64,000 bases of DNA from Alitta virens (lineage: Eukaryota > Annelida > Polychaeta > Phyllodocida > Nereididae), in contig OW028574.1 of assembly GCA_932294295.1 (NCBI GenBank), forward strand, positions 15,820,215-15,884,214, read 5' to 3'. Below, piece by piece: positions 12,792-26,792 of the stretch. How positions within the stretch are numbered: the first letter of the stretch is position 1; the number at the start of each line of letters is the position of its first letter. Below the pieces are notes generated by a model that was not told the origin of the DNA, did no database searches, and worked only from the letters and a program-made list of their open reading frames with translations. Made by a program: the position numbers and the translations under genes.

Positions 12792-14111
12792 CTGTAAAGA
12801 GTGAAAGTTCCAAATTAAGACCAAAATCATTACTGCTTGTTCAATCAAACTACTACACTGAGTCCAAGAAACCTACCGTTAACTGGCCATTTGATGTATG
12901 CAAGTGTGGGCTGAAGGCAAGCAGTGAACTAGTGGATGGGGAGGAGGTTACTAAATTAAGATAAATAAAACTTGCTGCTATACATTCTGGCTCACATTAA
13001 AGTATTAAGAACCACCCTGGAATCAATATTTATGGGCAAACAACAAACTTAGGATTGGCCAGAGCTTCACTTCCATAAATCTCATGTGGGAAATGTAGTC
13101 GGTTCAATTGATTGCTCTGTAACAGGACTTATGGTACCTCAACACACTGTTTCTTTGAACAGACATTTGAAATTTCTTTGGCATTTACGTATTCAGTACT
13201 ACAGCAGTGCATAGACATGCATATATATAAGTGTGATACAGTGAAGACTGACTAAATGTAATATCACAGTTACAAAAAGACTATACTTTAGATGTTGATA
13301 CAAAACCAAATCAAAATTAAACAAAATGGTCATAATGATGAAATTAAAGCGACAAATCTTTGAAGAATTGAAACTCAATGAATAATAAAAATGCTAATGC
13401 ACATCAAAATGTCACAAGGCCCTGGAAATGTGCGATGCAAAGAAAACAGAGAAGACTGGTTGATGGCAGTAGCTTCCAGTCAAACTGAAATTGCATATGC
13501 AAAATCTCTGAGGCATGGATTACAGGGCTAAATTCTACGGAATTCGTCTTCACTCGAGAAGCTTTTCTGAATTCGAGTCGCCCTAGAGGAGACAAATCCC
13601 AGGCATGAAAAGTCTATGCAAGACTATGCCTCAGGACTTTCCAATGACTAGCTCGAATGTGGAAGAGTATAGTTTCATTATTCCCTACGAGGCTTGAAGT
13701 ACCATTAAGAGCTAAGTTTTAGCATATATTTAATATATATATGTTATATAGTAGTACTGTAGTACTCCATGATGTACAAGGATGCATTGTAGATAGGCCA
13801 AATTATCACAAACTAACTGAGGAGCGAATAATTCCTGTCGAGTTAACCAGCATTTTATTTTATTTTTTCAAATTTTATTGACTGGGTGACAGAAATATAA
13901 TCAGTAAATTTATCTTAAATGCAAAAATCAGCCAGTATAACAGTAAAACAAGTGCTAAATAATGACTACCTTTAAAGAGTCATTCTGACAATATTGTGGT
14001 ATGAATAGTCATCCAGTCAAAAATTCTCCAAAAGTGCTGTATGGAGTGTCAATACTGTCCCCATCAAAAAAGCCTGACCACTGAAGCGATTGACATGCAA
14101 CTAGTACTGAC
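12792..14111 (-). other. FUT8: FUT8 intron 2 (about 1.3 kb)
   Basis: Donor GT is at 14111-14110 and acceptor AG at 12793-12792. It is a phase-1 intron, with G before and GT after. The content is AT-rich, including a TA-rich patch near 13730-13760. I see no repeat family or coding signal in it. Confidence 0.87.
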
Positions 14112-14281
14112 CTTTGTTATGCCCTGGATGGACAGTGTTGACCAGCCCTTGTCGCACCTGCTGGTCAAGAATGCCTTGTTGGGACAGCACCTGCTGTAGT
14201 TTATCGTTGGCTTCTTCGAGACGTTGCCGCAAGACTTCATTTTCTTTGCCTTCTCCAGCGTCTGCTGCTACACGAATGTCC
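14112..14281 (-). CDS. FUT8: FUT8 coding exon 2: coiled-coil stalk
   Basis: This 170-base exon completes codon 65 (CG|G, Arg) and encodes residues 66-121 plus one base of codon 122. The sequence DIRVAADAGEGKENEVLRQR and the Glu/Gln-rich residues after it (LEEANDKLQQ, then ILDQQVRQ) form a heptad-like helix. This matches the position of the FUT8 coiled coil, which in the human enzyme supports dimer formation. The acceptor is a T-rich tract ending TTTCAG|GGAC and the donor is AAAG|GTCAGT. Both phases agree with the neighbouring exons, the strongest evidence that the three pieces belong to one gene. The exon lies about 26.5 kb downstream of exon 1. Sequence identity to vertebrate FUT8 is weak here, as expected for the stalk. 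Confidence 0.87.
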
Positions 14282-16303
14282 CTGAAACAAAAGACAAAGA
14301 ATTGAGTAAAGTTTGAATAAAAACATATATCACCATGGTCATATGCTCCCAGTGTGCTTTGGTGCAAGTTTTGATAAATCGTGTACCTTTGTATGGTTTC
14401 CACAAAAAGCAATACTTCTTGTTGCACCAAAAAGGTTCTCTGGTATATTGCTTTTTAAATTTTAACCTTTTCAACGTAAGAACAATGTGGCCCATAAATA
14501 ACATTCTACAGTTTCCCAAGGGTATTCTGTCAATATCTCTTGGGTCGTTTAATACCGAAATGAAAATTTTGAGACATGTAAGCCCTACATATATATCTGT
14601 CTTTGCTAAATATATAATATTATTTCACTAATTGCAAAACAGAGCTTATGAAATGAGCTATTATATGTACTCTCCTATTCTATTATATACTACATATATT
14701 CTTCATCTTCCAGAGGACAACTATATAATTTCACTAATTCCATAATGCTAGTTACCACAGGCAGATGTCAATTCACATGAGACTTTGGCAATATTAGCAG
14801 TTGGCATTGTAACAATCAACTTATGGGAATTCATCATGGGAATTCTTCCATATATTCCATATGGCATGCCATTACAATGCTGCCCTTCTCATAACATGAA
14901 AATTGAAATAATGCTATTCCAGAATTAAGAATGGCCTTGAGCATGAGAATTCATGAAATCAATAATCAATGCTGCAATAGCTTTGGAAAAAACAGCTATT
15001 TTCTTCATATGAATAGCCTTGGCAGTAAAATCAAATTAACTACTCCATATTGGAATCTTTAGTGTCTTAGATTCAAAATAACAGTTTTTATCAAACTCAA
15101 AAACCACCTAATGAGCAAATGGCATGTTTATTTCCATATTTACCTCGAAATTTGAAGCTTCATCATAAATTTCTATAGCTTCCATAACCATTATATGAAG
15201 ACCCAGAAAACCAATGAACCACATATGAATCACAAACCAAGAAAATATTCTAATGAAATACACTGATATCAATTCACACAAATGAACGTATCAGCCACAC
15301 AAATGTCATTCAGGCATCAAAGGTTAAGTTTATTCTTAGTAAGTTGTTTCACGGACAGAATCTAATCAACATTGCATGTTGATTTCTGTTTGATAGAGAT
15401 TTATATGGGTTATGTTCATTTCTAAAACAGGTGACACGTGTAAAATTTCAAAAGATTCTAAAAGAGAACTTTGCACAAACACTTCTCATTCTGTTCATAT
15501 TCACAGCCATTCAATCAGAAATTGTTCGTGTGTTTTTTTGTTTCTGTTCTGCCGCTAGACAACCCAGTACATTCCTTCGTAAGAAGAACTTCAAATATGC
15601 CAATGTTCTAATGCTTTTTAAACAAATTGAAATGATGAGAAGCGGAATTCAAAATGACGAGATGAATTCGAAACTTTGTGAATGCAAAGCTGAATGGGCG
15701 AACTTGAAACTTAGAAGTCTCCTGGCAGAGAAACTTGAGGGCTTGGCCCAGACAAGCAGGCACTCCCAGGCCAACACTTAGCCTTCCTAATGGTGCAAGA
15801 GCATTGATCAGGTCCTAAATGGAAGGCAATTTGCCCACCTTTCCAAATAGATGACCCACGCACCACTCCGCTTTTCCCTCTCTGCACACACCGACCACAC
15901 GAGCATTAACACCTCCATCTCCGAGTGTTACAGAACACAACAATGCCTCCAAGATACATTACAAAAGAGAAAAGGTTTCTCTTGAATTTAAAAGCATACA
16001 CTGGTGGAGACTTTCGAAGGTTGACTATCAGATATAACTGGTTATTCTGTCCCTTGTGCATAATACTGTGATTCTGAGTCGCCTTTACACTTTGCCTTGA
16101 GGCAATTCATTAAAGGTTGTCTAAAACTAACTAATTATTTTTCCCATCCACATATCCACTCATATCCACACGACATCGAAATCTTAAAGTAAAGCGCAAT
16201 GAATACTTCCTAGTTGGTTGTCGGAGTGATAAAACATTGTCAGTGATGTAAACAATTAGTTTTGTAACAAATCATGAACTTGCGAGGTGTGTAACCATGT
16301 TTT

Positions 16304-16320
16304 AGGGGGGGTTGGGTGGG
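16304..16320 (+). repeat. G-rich tract with quadruplex potential
   Basis: Runs of seven, three and four G lie within 17 bases (GGGGGGGTTGGGTGGGG) on the plus strand. The seven-base run can supply two G-triplets. Confidence 0.6.
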
Positions 16321-18627
16321 GAATCTTGATGTGGCGAATTGTAATGTCGCCGAGTGGATCAAAAGAATATCAGTCTCACAAATAATCCTTCTCTTTTTTT
16401 CATGCAAGATAACCTGACATTGCACTATGACTGGCTGGCATCAACAGAGGGGTTAAATGTGTTGGCATGATCGAGATAAACAGAGAAAAGCACGGTGCAT
16501 TTACGTTGAATAAATATCACACCTTTACATTGAATAAACTCTCCTTTTGGCAATTTTCCTCACATGCACGCTATTCTTTCACTGGACTCATCATAGTAAT
16601 ACACGGCATATACTTATGACATACAGCAGGCTGCTGAGTTCAATATCTTCTCAATATTTTTCTATCCGCCAATATCATTCCTTATATAAACACCATATCA
16701 CATGTGTTCTGAAACATCTGTACTTAAATGCAGTCCATACTTCTATTGACAATTCTATTGCAAACATTACCAGAACGCAGGTGCACTGAAAACTGCTTTC
16801 TCTTAACAGCCTTATATGGATCCTATACACAGAACTCATCCTACATCATCCAACAGTATTGATGGATATCAAATGTCATATTGAAAATTACAGCGTCATT
16901 GTATACATATAAATAGAGCTCAAAATTCATTTCCATTGGGAATAAACACGTTATGGATTTACATAGATGCTGAAGTGAATGGCTTTTCAGGCTAAGGTAA
17001 ACAATCAAGTTTCATGGTGGTTCCCATGGATCAATGAAAATGGCACAGATCAAGCAGTCTAGCATAGGAAGCTGGGCAGTCCACAAAAATTACACAATAT
17101 TGATGCTACTGCTTTTTTCCCACTACATTTGTACATCAATATCAATTCATATAAACATTTACAACTATTTGAAAGAAGCTACAATTATAGGGGAGAATTA
17201 CAAAAATAACCAAGTTAAGGAGTTGTTTTTACATTGAAAGGGTTGAAATGAAGCTAAATAGAACTTTTCATTACAGTTTGCCCCACCATAAATGTGAACA
17301 CAACTCTTAATTTTTAAAACTGAGATTTCAATAAACTGTCAATTAATTGGCAATCTCAGTCCATGACTACAGGGAAAACTTCTATAAAGGTTTTCCCTTA
17401 CTCCAGAAAGGTTTGAAACCCTGCAGTTTAAAATGGACTTGGTTGGGGACTTCATTGGTGAGGTGGCCCTCAGGGAGGTTCTATTATACCTGTACTTAAA
17501 ATCATACAAAGAGCTTCTCTCACTTTGTCATCCAGACTGTGATTACATTTCAATAGAGTGGGCAGATTAACATGACAGACCAGAGCACATCTGATTGATT
17601 GACTAAAGCTCATCCGATCGCTGTTTCAGAATCAATAGATTCAATAGGAAAAATCTATTGGTTCGTTTATTCCAATATCAAGTGATGCAAGTGGCAATTT
17701 CACTTTAAAGTAAGCTCTTCGCCTACCTAGCCAGACGCATAAATTGTACCTATTTATACTGTAGCCAACTCTACATTATACAAAACTTTTTACCCAGCAG
17801 TAGCACAACACTGATCTACAACATTTTCTACAACTATTCTCCATTGTAAATATGAAACATAGCCTGAATACTAAGTTTGTCATCTCAGCATTACATCTGC
17901 CTCAGACAGCTTATCAGATATGCTAAGCTTCAGCTTCACACAAACGGCACCGAGAAAACCCAAAGAAAGGCACCGTATTATAAATCCTGCTCTGAAAAAA
18001 AAAAATGACTTCTTGGTATAGTTTTCATTAAATCCTAAATTCCATACTACCTGACCGAGCTCCCAAGGTCACACTGAATAGTAGACAGTTATGTAAGACG
18101 CTTAAAAGGTCATTCAACAAACTAGCGAGGAAAGCAAGCAATGGATGGAAAATGATGAGCACACTCTCCCAATAAATTAGTTCAATGATATTCACTTAAC
18201 GAAGCTGCTGCTTCACACGTAACACACGAAGCTAATCCTTACGAACATGCTACGGACAACGACAATAAGGCAATCTGGCAAAATCATCATTGCAAATCAT
18301 CTTCTTTGGTAGGTGTCGGGTTAAACTGCTCACAAACATTGCTTTGCACTTGCCAAGGTCTTCTGCAATCTCAATAAGAGAGAAATGCAGCTGGCCAGCC
18401 AGCAAGAGCCACCTGATACGAGAGCTGGAGCAGCACTTAAATCTAATCCTGCCAACAAGGTTTGCCTACTTCTATCAACTTAGCCAACAGACAAGGCCAC
18501 AGGATTTATCGTGCAATCAAAGCACATGTTCCTCCATCTATCTGAATCATCCTTTACTGAAGATCAGCACAAGGTCATCTGGATGTGGTCACGTCAATGT
18601 GGTCTGGTTTACAGTGAAATCAATGTA

Positions 18628-18690
18628 CAGTTGAATCTCATTTTAGGACCACCAATCATACGATCTTGACAACATTAGTACGACCACTAA
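18628..18690 (+). mobile_element. Pogo/Tigger-like terminal fragment
   Basis: The segment starts CAGTTGAATCTC directly after TA, followed by TTAGGACCACC and further GACCAC words. This is the pattern of short pogo-like elements in this window (compare 24236 and 25935). Only one end is clear. Confidence 0.5.
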
Positions 18691-18797
18691 ATTTTGGTAG
18701 AAATGTCATTCTTCCCTTTGAAATATTCTCACAAAAAAGAGAACACCTGGAATCAATATACAGGTTTTCCTGTTAACCTGTTCTTCTTTCTTTTTTT

Positions 18798-18827
18798 GGG
18801 GGGTGGGGGGGGGGGGGCTGGAGGGGT
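18798..18827 (+). repeat. Long G-rich tract followed by a C-rich stretch
   Basis: About 25 G within 30 plus-strand bases, then AGCCCCCCTCCTAACCCC from 18836. The G and C parts can pair partly, so the site could form a hairpin or a quadruplex. Confidence 0.75.
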
Positions 18828-19276
18828 TAAAACGAGCCCCCCTCCTAACCCCGCTAAAAAACAAATCTCGAGATCCCAGAAAGTTCATAAAAATTTGGAA
18901 TGCGTGTTCGAGGAATAGTCCTACCAACACACACACCTCTCATACTGCCCAAATGTTGAAACGTCCAGAAAACCTGCATCAAATTGGGACCTTTCTTAAC
19001 ATTGGCGTTCAACTGAATGAACATTAAGTATCGCACAAATGCACTATCAGCATTGCTGTACTGGTACTGCATCCTGATTTTTGGTACCAACAGCAAAGAC
19101 CATCGAAATACTTCGTTTCTGATAGAGGAAATCTAATCTTAATTCTACAAAGTACCAATTATCTAAAGGTCAAACAGGACATGTTAGGATTTGGAAATGT
19201 CACCGCTGCATGGGCTGCTTCAATTGTTTCATGCTATAATAGATGTACACAGATTCAATGCAATGGTGAATTTAAC

Positions 19277-19323
19277 AATAGAATAGAATAGAATTAGAAT
19301 AATGGAATAGAATAGAATAGAAT
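19277..19323 (+). repeat. (GAATA)n pentanucleotide repeat
   Basis: Imperfect copies of AATAG/GAATA cover about 47 bases, with one diverged unit (GAATTAGAATAATG) in the middle. Confidence 0.9.
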
Positions 19324-20599
19324 CTCTAGTGAGTCCACAAGAGGTAAATTTAACCCATGTCAGATCATGCAATATGTATGGGTTACACCAACCCTCCTTG
19401 CAGACCACCAGGACAGCGGACCAGGCGTGTGATCAACAAGTCTTATCACATCAGACTTCATGAGATTACGACATTTTCCAAAATGAAATGACAGTCATCA
19501 GTGACAGTCAAGAGTGACGTGGAAGGCACCACGTTTTATTGAGTTATGGCATTTCGCCTTGTATGCCAGCAAATCTAATATAGCAGATTGGCCATAGATT
19601 ATTCAGCAAGGGAATCTGAATTAAATGCAAGAAAACAGGCGTAGATTTGAGCCGCGTAATATTCGCCAGCAATCAAAGCAGCCTAATGGGTTATTGCTGT
19701 GGATGTTATGTGGGTTTAGACTGCGATTAGTTGTGTCTCATTATTGCAGGGTGCTGTGTTCAAGAGATCTAGGGCTGATGTCAGAACCCTGCTGGGGCTC
19801 GTCGTAAAATTAGGAGATAATTGCATATCCCCTGGGAGCACTGGACTAGACCTATTATGGGTCCCTCCAGTCTGCAAACACATGACCTTTGCACCAGTTG
19901 GATTCCTCCATATCCCCCAAACCTTTATGGCTCCTAGAGGGACAACAAAACGCCTCCTTTTCTCATAGTTTCTCTTCAGAACGGCAGCACTTTCATGAGA
20001 CATATAAGAGTCTATGCGCTTCTATTTTATGGTCCTGTGTGGGAGACTCATATGAGATTGCCACCGGTGTGAACCGTGTTCAAAGAACTGGTCATCCATT
20101 CTTATTCATGAATCGAAGGCGCGCTGTGAATAAAGCGCCATACATCTCATCTTGTCCAAAAAGGAGGACAAGAAAAACGCCATCTTTATTCCATACACTT
20201 ACATCTCTGAAGATTGGAGGGACTACACACTTATCGGAGTGCGCTATCTCTGATTGTTTTAGTGTCATGTCAGACACGACTTGGGATGGAAAACACGGCT
20301 GCACAGAACAAGACCCAGCTCTCGTGAGATGCCAACGTCTGTAATACTGGGATATAATGTAGACACAAAAACTGCAACGGACGTATCTTGGTCAATCAGA
20401 AACATAGCCGGTGGACGCGTCTGTGCGTGTTGCTAAATATGTAGCCACATCATCTTCTACGTGTGTGACCTTCTAAAAGGATTCTCCAGTCAACAGAGGC
20501 TATTTCTGTGGAAATCTAGAATGGCAATTATAGTCATCTCGGCCTAATGGTTTCTGGTTTTACATATCACCAATTATACCACCCTCTCCAGCTCTTAAG

Positions 20600-20660
20600 C
20601 TAAGATAAGATAAAGATAAGATAAGGTAAGATAAGGTAAGATAAGATAAAACTTTATTTA
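20600..20660 (-). repeat. (TTATC)n array with AATAAAG: possible LINE 3' tail
   Basis: The plus strand has imperfect TAAGA/GATAA pentamers (20600-20650) followed by AACTTTATTT. On the minus strand this reads AAATAAAGTT and then (TTATC)n, the arrangement seen at the 3' ends of some non-LTR retrotransposons with short-repeat tails. No reverse-transcriptase coding sequence follows on the minus strand above 20660, so the copy, if real, is strongly 5'-truncated. Confidence 0.5.
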
Positions 20661-23040
20661 AATCAGAGGTGTAAGACAAACAATAAAACATAAGCTATAT
20701 AGTAAAATTACCCAATACGCGTAACAATTTCTGGTCAGTTGTACTTGAAACTTACAATGTAATCATAATTTCCTGTTAACGTCTTAGGTTTCATTTCACA
20801 ATATCATGATAAATTTTTCTCTTGACAGTGCCTTGATCTTCCACGGTGTGCCAATACTACCTTTTTCATTCAGTAACACAAAATTCTTTCTTGTTTTCTC
20901 GGTTAACTGCAGAGTATTTTCCTGAAATGTTTACAGTGACAGTTATCGTTAAGCTTATGCTTTACACTCTTATTGCGATAAAAGTGCATTTGCTTTTGTG
21001 GAAACCATAAAATTCAGATCATTCGATATCTGTTGACTCCTACTGTGAGCCATGTTCCAGAAAAGCAATAATAAACACTAAATATAATAAAACACCATGT
21101 GAAATACACCAAATGTACACTAAAATTACATATTTCTTTACATCAAAGCAGATTCTCCCTATTCTCTCCATAAAAGACGCTGAACAACACCTCCAGGTAT
21201 TACTGAATGGAAGTACAGATGCGAATGAGTCTGCTGGAAGTGACAAAGAGATGCAGAGTCACAGCAGCCTGCCTCCTGTATACTGATGCAGTGATGCTCT
21301 CCTCATCCTGAATAAACAAAATCTGGCCTTTGATGTCTTCGCCTTGTGAATGTGATGTATCACGTATCATGGTAAAAAATGGCATTTGTAATCACATGGC
21401 ACCTTTGGGTGTGAGGTTAACACATGCATGGAATTTAGAATGGAAAAAGAGACTCATAATAGCTCAGTATGGTTCAGAGTGGCTAACAGACTGTCACAGT
21501 TGTACAAAAAGGCACACAGGGTCTGGCACACCATTGAGAGACAATCGTCCAAATAGAAGGAATGGACCAGCCATCTGAGGAACAACCTTCAAAGAACGTT
21601 CCGGAAGACCTCTTAAAAGAACCTGTTGCACAAGACATACCGAGAATAAAAGATATCCCTTTTATGGTGAACATAAGACAGGGTACTGGCGTGCCATTTG
21701 TGTGCCATTTGCGTGCACTACTCTATTAGTAAGTCTGCCAGTACACACTCTGCATAGGTAGCTATGCATACACATTGCACATGCACATTGCTCATACATT
21801 TAGTATTCGCATACATTTAGTATTCATAAGATAGCAAGGATGAGTCCCAGACCAATTTCCATACCAGGAAAATACACAAGGATTCAGTCTCTGCAATTCA
21901 AACATCTGCACTGACAACAGCATGTGACATCAGTTAACAATGTAACAATCACGATGACAGTCATGTTTATTATATATAATATTGCATTCAATTTATTGCC
22001 AAGGCATTGTCTCAGTGCCTATGGTCTGTACCTGAAGCATCTGTTGTTTGGACCCACTGCATGAGGCAGACACAATGATGCAATGCTAAGACTCGGAGTG
22101 CACTCTCTTTCACAGCATGTTATATGCTAGTTTCACGTGAAGTTGTTATAGTTAAACAGTCTAATGTCTTTGCATGAGACAACCATCCAGCCAAGCATTT
22201 TAATGAGGAGCTTTCAAAGGAAGTTTTAGTTCAAATGACCACTGTTTTCACCACAAGATCACCAAAATGTGATAAGTCATGTCATGGAAGCACATTTCAC
22301 CAGTACAACTAGAGCTTCAGAGAAAAATTATATTTTCCCCTTTACATCATTCTCTTTGGGGGCTGGTGTCAATATAACTATCCTCCACTGTAATACTTCA
22401 TATGAGATAATTGATCAAGTGATAATTATATCACATTTAAGAGCAGACAGACAGACAGACAAAGTAACTGAATGAGAAGGTCGAACGCATACATTACACT
22501 CTCCATATATACAATGTATTGTACGCTGGTCTACCCATAATTTGCATACAAGCTTTACGAAGTAATTACATTTACATCCACTGTGCTGCAGTTTGATAGT
22601 AGCAGTTAAAACTTCTTTCTGGCTGTTTTTCACCCTGGACCTTAGAGTACTTACACAAAGCAGTGAGCATTGCAAAAGCATCGCAAAAGCTCTAAGTCCT
22701 TACTACAAAGCAGTCCCAACGGTCAGTGGGCAATCCAAGGTCCCATTAGAGCCCAGCAGGATATACATCGCCAACCGGTGGGCATTGTTGGAAAATTACA
22801 TCTGTAAGCATTTCATTAAGGCAGTGTGGCAGAGTGGGCCTCCAGGGAAAGTGCCCTGGTCTGAGCCTGACAAGCTCTACGCCCTAGCCACCCCTCAAGC
22901 CCAGCAGCCTTTGTACAGCCAGCAATTCTACTCTCTGGAGCAAAGATATTGGATGGTTCGTTGGTTGCTGGTTGTATGCCGTTTGGTTAAAATGTTATTC
23001 GGTAAGTTAGCAAAAGACAGCAAGATATTTGATGGTCATT

Positions 23041-23157
23041 CCCAGATAGCATGCCAAATCGATTCAACGTCGGTGCGAGTCGGCGATGTTAATACGATGT
23101 TGTAACAACGGTGGCATGTATGGAAACGATGCTGGGCCGATGTCAAATGCTATCTGG
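23041..23157. mobile_element. Short inverted-repeat element, AGATAGCAT type, copy 1
   Basis: Ends are CCCAGATAGCATGCCAAATC and the complement of TCCAGATAGCATTTGACATC. The inside is CG-rich compared with its surroundings and built of words like GTCGGCGATGTT and GGGCCGATGTC. At 117 bp, without coding capacity and with about 20-bp inverted ends, it fits a non-autonomous DNA transposon (MITE). No clear target duplication is visible. Confidence 0.75.
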
Positions 23158-24235
23158 AAATTGTTACATCATGGGATAGATAGCACACCCGAGTAAAATA
23201 TTACATGTTCGGACACTGGATGATTGGTCGATTCATCGGTTTGTCAATCATTTAAATGTCAGTGAGGAATTTAGTAAAACAGAGTAAGGTGGTGGATGGT
23301 TGACATGGTTACAGGATGGTTAGTCTCTTTACTGGTAGGTCAGTCACATATCACTTTTCACAATGACTCAGTTTGTCTCGTGATAGTTGGGAAAAATAAA
23401 AACTACAATGTCTGAAATATCAGAAAATAAACCCAACACTATGTCTGCACTATGACAATGGTTATCATACCAACAAACATTGAAAATATGCTCCATTTAG
23501 AATCATATATTACGTGCTCTATCTTTATAATAGAACACAAATGAGATGCACCAGACTGGGAGAAAAATACAACAGAGCCACACTGCTCGATAGGTCTAGT
23601 CACATGGATTCACCATGGCCACACTTCTAAGACCATTAATCACGTCAATGGAAAAGGCAATGAGGCCAGTCCCCCACAAGAGCACTGTCGTTTTACAGTC
23701 TTTTGAAACAGGCTGTTGATTCCGCAGTATTTCAAGGGACCCAACAGGTTTAACCCTTTAGCTGAGAATTTCACGGCTTCCCCAATGAGCTTAACCTTTT
23801 TAGGTCAGCCTTGCCAGTGATTTATTTCTGTGATCACAGCTGAAGCAACCCTGGCCATGATTATCCTCAGCTGGCACAATTAAACTTACTGAAAGTTGCC
23901 ATGATGGATGAGGCCTGGGTGGACTACTTCACAACTTTGACCCTCTATTAATTCCCAACTGCTAGGCTGGGTATGGCCCCAGGCTGTTGGCACAACACCA
24001 CAGCAATGGAGCAGCGATATAAGCTAAAACGGTCTCGTTAGGCAACCAAGTGCTGTGTGCACCAGCCTACACCATTCATTTCAATTTCGTTCTATTCTAT
24101 TCAAGTATAGCCTATTTTATTTTGAAAAAAAGTCTAATATATATTTCAAAAGCAAAGGGAAAAATTTACTGGTTAAAAGCCACACCACAAGGTGTTTATG
24201 GCCATAATGCAAGTGTGTCTCTTAAAAAAAAAGCG

Positions 24236-24400
24236 CAGTGGAATCTAACTTCCGGACCACCTCATGATTATGACCACCTCCCAAATAAGACCACTTCCCA
24301 AATAAGACCACCTTCCAAATAAGACCACCTCCCCAATAAGACTCACTCCCCAATAAGACCACCTCCCATTTAAGAACCTAAGAGAATTCTTACCAGCAGT
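24236..24400 (+). mobile_element. Pogo/Tigger-like relic with internal 18-bp tandem
   Basis: Starts CAGTGGAATCTAACTTCC, then five to six tandem units of about 18 bases built on AATAAGACCACCTCCC (24256-24372). The same tip and GACCACC words occur at 18628 and 25935. It ends next to the AGATAGCAT element at 24404. Confidence 0.6.
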
Positions 24401-24403
24401 TAC

Positions 24404-24510
24404 ACAGATAGCATGCCAGGTCGGCCCAATGTTGGCCCGATGTTAGCCAACGTGGATTCGATGTAAACGATGCCAGGCCGACGTCCAGCCGATGTGACAT
24501 GTGTTATCTA
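24404..24510. mobile_element. Short inverted-repeat element, AGATAGCAT type, copy 2
   Basis: The left end ACAGATAGCATGCCAGGTCG pairs with the complement of the right end (AGATAACACATGTCACATCG). Inside are repeated CGGCCCAATGTTGGCCCGAT-like words. At about 107 bp, it resembles copy 1 (23041) and copy 3 (26793) at the ends but differs inside. Confidence 0.72.
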
Positions 24511-25934
24511 ATATCTACCTAGTTCAATTACTTCACCATTAAGATCACTAAAATTTGATCAGGACTGATCTAAAGCCTTTCTTAACGGAAATTTTCCACA
24601 TTAATACTCTTATCTTTCAATCAATTCCCTACTTCTTGACTGTGTATAACCATGGCACTGTACTACAGCTATGGAGCAGTGATATAGCTCCTCCAACAAA
24701 AATTTCCTTTTCGGGCACCATAGCTATTAAATGTGCACCTGCCTACAGCATCCATACACCAACAACCATTCTTCTCATGCAGCTGCAGTCAAAGGCCTGG
24801 GTTTCCAAAGCAGCCATTATCCACCAAATTCACTACAATAATAATCATCATTGGTCATCACCACTGGTCACTTCTAGTTGCACAAAGCAGACACTAGCAA
24901 TTCACACCTCTGAAACTGACCAATGACACGCAATTCTCTTCACTGGCCACAGATGGACAACGGTCAAGCCAGCTACCTTCAGGGCACTGATTCCAGGGTA
25001 TTGACATAACTGCACAAAAAAGAATAGTGCCTGAATGATTCAAGCATTAAAGAATATGGCTGTTATTATGATTAAATGTATCTGAATGTGACTTAGGAGT
25101 ATAAACTCGAACTAAATAGTAAAATTATTTGAACGCCGGTGTTGTGTCCAGAGCAAGCACATGCTTTTTTTTTCATCATACAATAACATCATATTGCACA
25201 GTGGAATCCCACCTTAAAACTTAAATCACCCTATTGCTATTCATGAGCAACCTTAAGAACGCCAAACAATAAAGATACATTCTGTCCATTCGCCTCCCAT
25301 GTACCTAAGCATTCATGAATTCCAGTGTTGTATTTCATTGAAGACATACAATGTATCATATCCACACAGTCTCTGTCATGTCTTCTAGTTCTCTTCTCTC
25401 TCGTCAGTTCTTCCAAAAGGAACTCCTCTCTTTCACAAAAGAACAGAGAAAATGCCTGCCATACATGGTGACTCAATACCAAAGGCGTGACGGTACATTA
25501 GAGCAATATAGTCCTTAGATTCATTCATGGACATTTCGCAAAAAACTGGAGAATGTAATAAGGAGATTCTCTGAACTTTCTTCATATTTATGCTATGGCA
25601 CAACTTTCTCATCCTAGCAGATATAATGCAGCTGCAGCTGCTAAATATTATCTTAAACGTGACTTGCACCTCATTGAATTGCTGAATTCAACAATCAACT
25701 AAGCAATTCGCCAGCTTTCCCATCACTTTTTCATGAGCATTATGTCCCATTAGAGTCCATTATATACAGCTTAGGTTATTTTCTTTTTAAGTAGACAAAT
25801 CATCACAAATGTCAAAGACATTAAAATTTCTTACAATAGCTAAAGTTTATCTATCTTACTTTTTAATTAAAATACCTCTATAACTACCTAAAGTGCATAT
25901 TAAATTTCTTGCATTATCAAAGACAAACACAGAA

Positions 25935-26101
25935 CGGTGGAACCTCGTCATTAAGACCACCCTTGGCATACATTTACTAGTTTTAATGGGGAGGTTGTCT
26001 TAACAGAGGTAAAATATAATGGTAAAATCACAATTGGATTTATCGACGTTCAAATGAGTGGTCCTAATGGTGAGGTGGTCTTAATGGCGAGATGGTAACT
26101 G
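25935..26101. mobile_element. Pogo/Tigger-like inverted-repeat element
   Basis: The left end CGGTGGAACCTCGTCATTAA leads into GACCACC. The complement of the right end reads CAGTTACCATCTCGCCATTA and then AGACCACC. The right flank is TA, as expected for TA-inserting elements. About 167 bp, non-coding. Confidence 0.62.
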
Positions 26102-26792
26102 TAATTTCGTCTTAAAGTTGTGTCCCACTTTAAACATCCGCCACAAGACCACTCCATCATTTATATCGCTTTGGTACCAAATCTGGACATGGCCCTTGAT
26201 CATCATCTCAGAATCAAAACTGCCTCCCCAATCAAGACTAGCAAAATTTTGCACTCCCCAGTTTCTTAACAAAAAGGTTTCACTATACTACTTTAAAATC
26301 TATGTCCAATGTCCGGTTCTAAATGACAGGAAGTAAGAATAGAAGTAAAAGCAGGATGTAACACCCAACAAAAAATCTCTACATAAACAGACAAAGCAAA
26401 TCAGACTGAAGAGAAAAGGCTCCCAGTGAGTTGACCACAAACATCTCTGTAATGCACAAGTGTTTGCCCCACCCTTGACCACAAACACTGACCAGCAGGC
26501 AGTGACCAGTGGTCAGTTGTCCACCAATGAATATCAGATGACAGACTACTGGAAAAGCAGCTTTGAGATCGCTCCTCCAGTTGGCTTTGTTAGCTGAATA
26601 TATAACCCTGAAATTCTGCAGTGAAAGAGAGTGATTCGATATTATACCACAATATACATAGTTTAGATCTCCTCGCTACTACCCTCCCATTCAGACCACC
26701 TTCTTTTGGATCAAATTGTATTTTTACTGTTGTATTTCACCTCACTATTAAGTCCACCTTGCCACAAAGACCAGTAATTTTTGCAAAAATGG

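Noticed and set aside
19889..20344. 151-codon plus-strand open frame in GC-richer sequence
   Set aside because: No domain or splice support was found; overlapping frames on the other strand are equally open.
22593..23105. 170-codon plus-strand open frame
   Set aside because: Its last part runs through an AGATAGCAT inverted-repeat element. No known domain or splice pattern was seen, and it sits antisense in a FUT8 intron.
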